A DNA stretch of 6,556 bases from assembly GCA_041623895.1 (NCBI GenBank), contig JBFJVZ010000416.1, forward strand, positions 1 to 6,556, read 5' to 3'. How positions within the stretch are numbered: position 1 is the stretch's first letter; each line of letters starts with the position of its first letter. The notes below the pieces were generated by a model. The model was not told the origin of the DNA. It was given only the letters and a program-made list of their open reading frames with translations, and searched no databases. A program made the translations under genes and the position numbers. Of the stretch, positions 6,367 to 6,556 are shown one piece after another. This DNA is from JBFJVZ01 sp041623895 (GTDB taxonomy: Bacteria > Planctomycetota > Planctomycetia > Pirellulales > Pirellulaceae).

Positions 6367-6556
6367 ATGAGAGAGAACCGATCTTCGACCACGATCGACT
6401 CGACGTTTATCGATTGTCGATTGACTATGTCGCTCAATCGTTCGCCGTTGCCAAACAACTCAATGGCCTTCACCGTCACGCCCGCGATCAATGGCTCCGC
6501 GCGGCACAATCCATTCCGCTGAATATTGCCGAGGGCAATGGCAAACGCAGCCTCAA
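6367..6556 (+). CDS. Four-helix-bundle protein (23S rRNA intervening-sequence protein family), 5' part, start out of frame
   Basis: The frame beginning at 6381 encodes IFDHDRLDVYRLSIDYVAQS and continues through AKQLNGLHRHARDQWLRAAQ (25-43 of this stretch) to SIPLNIAEGNGKRS at the window end. The D-x-Y-x-x-S start and the L-R-x-A-x-S-I-P-x-N-I-A-E-G-x-G motif are hallmarks of the four-helix-bundle family first found inside 23S rRNA intervening sequences; its biochemical role is unclear, though related Avd proteins assist retroelements. The 3' half lies beyond the window. The frame is open from 6312 but has no ATG, GTG or TTG before residue 12 (TTG at 6414). The ATG at 6367 is in another frame and stops at 6522; removing one GA unit from the run after it would give MREPIFDH in frame. 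The gene may thus be a fresh pseudogene, use an unusual start, or contain a sequencing error. No rRNA is adjacent. Confidence 0.75.

Overview
The window looks like chromosomal DNA of a planctomycete, most likely a Rhodopirellula or other Pirellulaceae relative. This rests on protein flavour rather than on a marker gene: an exported iduronate-2-sulfatase-type sulfatase, a LarA-like protein, short-form IlvE, loosely spaced genes with weak Shine-Dalgarno signals, and intergenic palindromes. No rRNA, tRNA, CRISPR array or intact transposase was seen.

Layout: positions 1-413 hold no convincing gene but carry two inverted-repeat elements, a 96-bp BIME-like pair of palindromes at 1-96 and a perfect 22-bp hairpin at 332-383. 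A minus-strand LarA-like (lactate racemase domain) gene follows at 414-1679. It is divergent from a plus-strand block: a FabZ-type dehydratase (1842-2291), a FabI-type enoyl reductase overlapping it by 4 bp (2288-3124), and, after 82 bp, a short-form branched-chain aminotransferase, ilvE (3207-4112). A minus-strand exported sulfatase (4276-5778) converges on ilvE. Positions 5779-6366 hold no convincing gene. The last 190 bases hold the 5' part of a four-helix-bundle (23S rRNA intervening-sequence protein family) gene, preceded by a pair of 12-bp direct repeats and apparently put out of frame with its ATG by a 2-base GA slip.

How the genes relate: the dehydratase and enoyl reductase carry out successive steps of the fatty-acid elongation cycle and look translationally coupled. 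IlvE interconverts branched-chain amino acids and 2-oxo acids and could share the transcript, but a metabolic link to the fab pair is only inference. The sulfatase and LarA-like protein are independent neighbours, probably acting on sulfated polysaccharides in the envelope or periplasm and on a small 2-hydroxy acid or sugar acid in the cytoplasm.

No clearly new multi-gene system was found. The points most worth a second look are the FabI-like enzyme lacking two FabI active-site positions, the LarA homologue keeping the nickel-cofactor residues at exact spacing, the two palindromic elements, and the repeat-flanked four-helix gene with a suspected start-site frameshift.
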